From the NCBI RefSeq assembly GCF_024323335.1, contig NC_066582.1, positions 185,412,973-185,476,972 of the forward strand: 64,000 nucleotides of DNA, in the 5' to 3' direction. A program made the translations under genes and the position numbers. Every line of letters begins with the position of its first letter. Within the stretch, counting starts at the first letter, position 1. The stretch comes from Lathyrus oleraceus. Lineage: Eukaryota; Streptophyta; Magnoliopsida; Fabales; Fabaceae. Under the pieces are notes generated by a model. It was not told where the DNA came from. It made no database searches and saw nothing but the letters and a program-made list of their open reading frames with translations. Below, one piece after another: positions 61,901-64,000 of the stretch.

Positions 61901-64000
61901 ATTGTCACACCCTAATTCAGAAAATCATAACTCACAAACCAGATAAGATAAATTCATGATCTCTACATCAAAATCACCATGAATGTGTCTAGTTTGTTCA
62001 CAAAAAATTTCAAGGCCATAGGATAAAGCATGACTATTTCACAAATGATTTGGTGGAATGTGCAAAATGTGGATACATGTTACAAACCAATATGCCAAAT
62101 AAAATCCATTCATCACAAAAATCTGGAAAAAATATGACAATTAAGTAGAGATCATGATGAAAAGAATGCAAAAAATCCCATTCAAATTGGACTTAAAATG
62201 ATGAACTTATGATTTTTCAAAGTTGGAGATCAAAAATGAAATTAAAATTGAGAAAACAACATATTTCAATGTGTCCCATGCCACGCCAGTGGCAATTTTG
62301 TAATTCCCAGGGTCACTAATCTAAACGCGGCCGTTTTGGACAAGAGGACGAAATAATTTCATTGGCCAGTATGGAGCTACAGGACCATGCACGCACGTGG
62401 AGATTCAAAATTCTGGGCAAGGCAACATGAACTAGGGTTTCTGGGAACAGTACACAACCTTCAACTTCCCCAATCGATTCAACAAATTTTTTTTCCAGAA
62501 TTTGCAATTGGATACACCAAACGACTCAGCAAGCAACAAGCAACATGAATCCATTATTTATTTCAACAAAATCAAACCACACAGCATGAATCGAGCAAGA
62601 AATCATTTCAACATCAAACTTAAAAACAACATATCTTCACAAATAATCAACCATTTTCTTCAACTCAAAGCTTATAATAACCAGGGCAACAAAATCTACA
62701 CATTGCATATCATGATTTTGAGAAATTAGAGATTCGTGTTCTTACTTGTTTTTTGAAGAAATTTGAGAAGCAGTGGTTGTTCGGTGCTGCAAGCTTGAAA
62801 CAGGTGCTCTATAACCCTCCAAATGGTGAATGGATGCAAACGATTTCTGCCATTAGAGGAGCTTTGAAGAAACAGTCGAGCAACAACTGCTACAGATGGT
62901 GTGTGATGGTTGCAATAGGCTCCAAATGGTGAGTAATGAGGAAGCAAACAAAGCCAGGCTCGCGGGTTTCACAATTTCTCAAGAAAATTTCAAATGTGCA
63001 AAAAATGGAGATTTTAGAGAGTGAGAGAATTCTGTTGGCATGGAGGCAGCTAGGGTTTTGGAATGACAGAAAAATGGTTAATATACTTCTGTTTTAAGTT
63101 GGTTTAATGAGAGCTAATCACAAATTAACTTAATGAAGCATTTTGCTAAATGGCCATTTTGGTTCATATGGTGAGGTGTAATGGCAAGGGCACGAAAATT
63201 GGGCCTTCCACAAGTCACAAACAACATTTCAGAACTTAATTGAATGGCAAAATGTATTAAAATTGGTTATTTCAAAATTTCACTTTTGCACCATACTTGA
63301 AATCAATCATGATAGTTAAAAAATGCCATTTTGATCCATGAGGTTTTGGTGCATGAGGGTTACATTTTAGGAAAGAGGAGGTTAAATGTGACTTGTTGGA
63401 AAAAACCCCACCAAATTTGGCCAAATGGTTTGAGAGATATGGCCTTTTGAAGTTCAAGAATTTTTGAAAATGAATTGATCATATCTTGCAAACCATACAT
63501 GGGAATTGAGAGTTCTTGGACTTTTTGGAAATGGGAGAACAAGATCTTCAACTTTCATGTTGGGCAAAAATTCATTTGAAGCTTGTATCATGATGTAAGT
63601 TTGGGATCAAGAAGTTTCCATTTTTGGCAGTTAAAATTACAGGTCCAGTTTCTATTTTTGGAAATTTCTGATTTGGCTTCAAATTCTTCAATGATGATGT
63701 TTGCCATGATATATGAGGCCTATTTGGACATGAATAAGCTCTCTCAAATCAAATCCATCCATCAAAACCATAAAATCAAACCCAGTTGACCAAGTTTGAC
63801 TTTTTAGGGTTTCTGATGGACTGTGCATTGACTGATGACTTCTGAACATCCAAACCTTGATCAAAACACTTCAAATGGATCCCCAAGTCATGTGAACATG
63901 TTGGACCAACCCTAGGGCCTTGGCTCCTTGGAAATTGTGCTTGCTTGCTTGGTTGACTGATCTCTTGATCAGTTTGACCTAATTCTTCTGATGATCTTGC
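58927..64000 (-). repeat. Ogre LTR (minus strand) running off the window
   Basis: On the minus strand it ends TGCGACA at 58927, the same terminus as the plus-strand Ogre LTR. The GGTATTAGCACCCC block (59091) and four stem-loop modules (59255, 59344, 59706, 60036) lie near this end. No primer site follows, so it is a 3' LTR or solo LTR, and the rest of any element would lie beyond 64000. Ogre LTRs of 5-6 kb are known, so the whole stretch may be one LTR. No genes: short frames at 59415-60676 and 62502-63789 are not convincing. Confidence 0.72.
59225..60065 (-). promoter_or_regulatory. Four stem-loop modules of the Ogre LTR
   Basis: GTCTAT-CAGGC-ATAGAC (59255-59271), TCTCCTT-GGACG-AAGGAGA (59344-59362), CCTCAT-CTGGT-ATGAGG (59706-59722) and TCTCAT-CTGGAC-ATGAGA (60036-60053). 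Each lies between a CGTA-type word and ATCAGAG/ATCAGGG. Stem sequences differ but pairing is kept in all four. Confidence 0.65.

Larger units (their letters stand above)
47930..64000 (+). mobile_element. Athila/Cyclops-type Ty3/gypsy element, split by two younger insertions
   Basis: 5' LTR 47930-49349, tRNA-Asp primer site, gag, protease, reverse transcriptase, RNase H, integrase, then the Athila ORF-1-family gene. The inner 54500-56823 is a later copia insertion and from 58927 a later Ogre LTR. The element's 3' end is beyond the window, so its true end is not 64000. The bases GGTCG before 47930 are the expected 5-bp duplication within the copia LTR, where an uninterrupted copy reads GGGGGTCGTGGGG. 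Confidence 0.8.

Overview
The window is nuclear DNA of a legume, most likely from the pea/vetch tribe (Fabeae). The signs are very large Ogre/Tat-type Ty3/gypsy elements, a Cyclops/Athila-type Ty3/gypsy element with a tRNA-Asp primer site, plant hAT and Mutator-like non-autonomous elements, long AT microsatellites, and one spliced plant gene. Nothing prokaryotic, organellar or rRNA-like is seen. About nine tenths of the window is nested, decayed transposable elements.

Layout. 1-3.2 kb: LTR remains and a decayed SIRE/Maximus-type Ty1/copia gag. 3.3-4.1 kb: a fold-back element with Mutator-like ends carrying a tRNA-like segment. 4.7-6.5 kb: a broken plant-transposon-protein gene split by a hAT-type insertion with a perfect 8-bp duplication. 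8.07-20.2 kb: a plus-strand Ogre element (3.6-kb 5' LTR, primer site, ORF1, gag, protease, intron, reverse transcriptase, RNase H), truncated before integrase. 20.2-24.5 kb: a minus-strand Ty1/copia remnant. 24.5-29 kb: AT-rich DNA with a long (AT)n tract. 29.25-31.25 kb: a plant-mobile-domain pseudogene abutting tail to tail the gag of a second, minus-strand Ogre/Tat element whose 5' LTR reaches about 36.17 kb.

38.0-41.4 kb (minus): the only intact host gene, an 11-exon OTU deubiquitinase gene of 375 codons (Arabidopsis OTU7 type), with an N-terminal OTU catalytic domain, a UBA-like segment and a C-terminal SEC-C motif. A copia LTR lies about 420 bp upstream of its start.

41.8-47.9 kb: copia LTR/gag pieces, an Athila LTR end, and two Ogre LTR ends facing outward in opposite directions. 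From 47.93 kb to beyond the window: an Athila element (LTR, tRNA-Asp primer site, gag-pol, ORF-1-family gene). It inserted into a copia LTR and was later split by a 2.3-kb copia element in integrase (5-bp duplication CTCGA) and by a minus-strand Ogre LTR at 58927.

The least explained signals are structural. They are a stem-loop with compensatory base changes near the 3' end of all the Ogre LTRs here, an intron in Ogre pol whose removal restores one frame, arrays of short palindromes inside LTRs and spacers, and a strong excess of in-frame TAA codons without frameshifts in Athila gag-pol.
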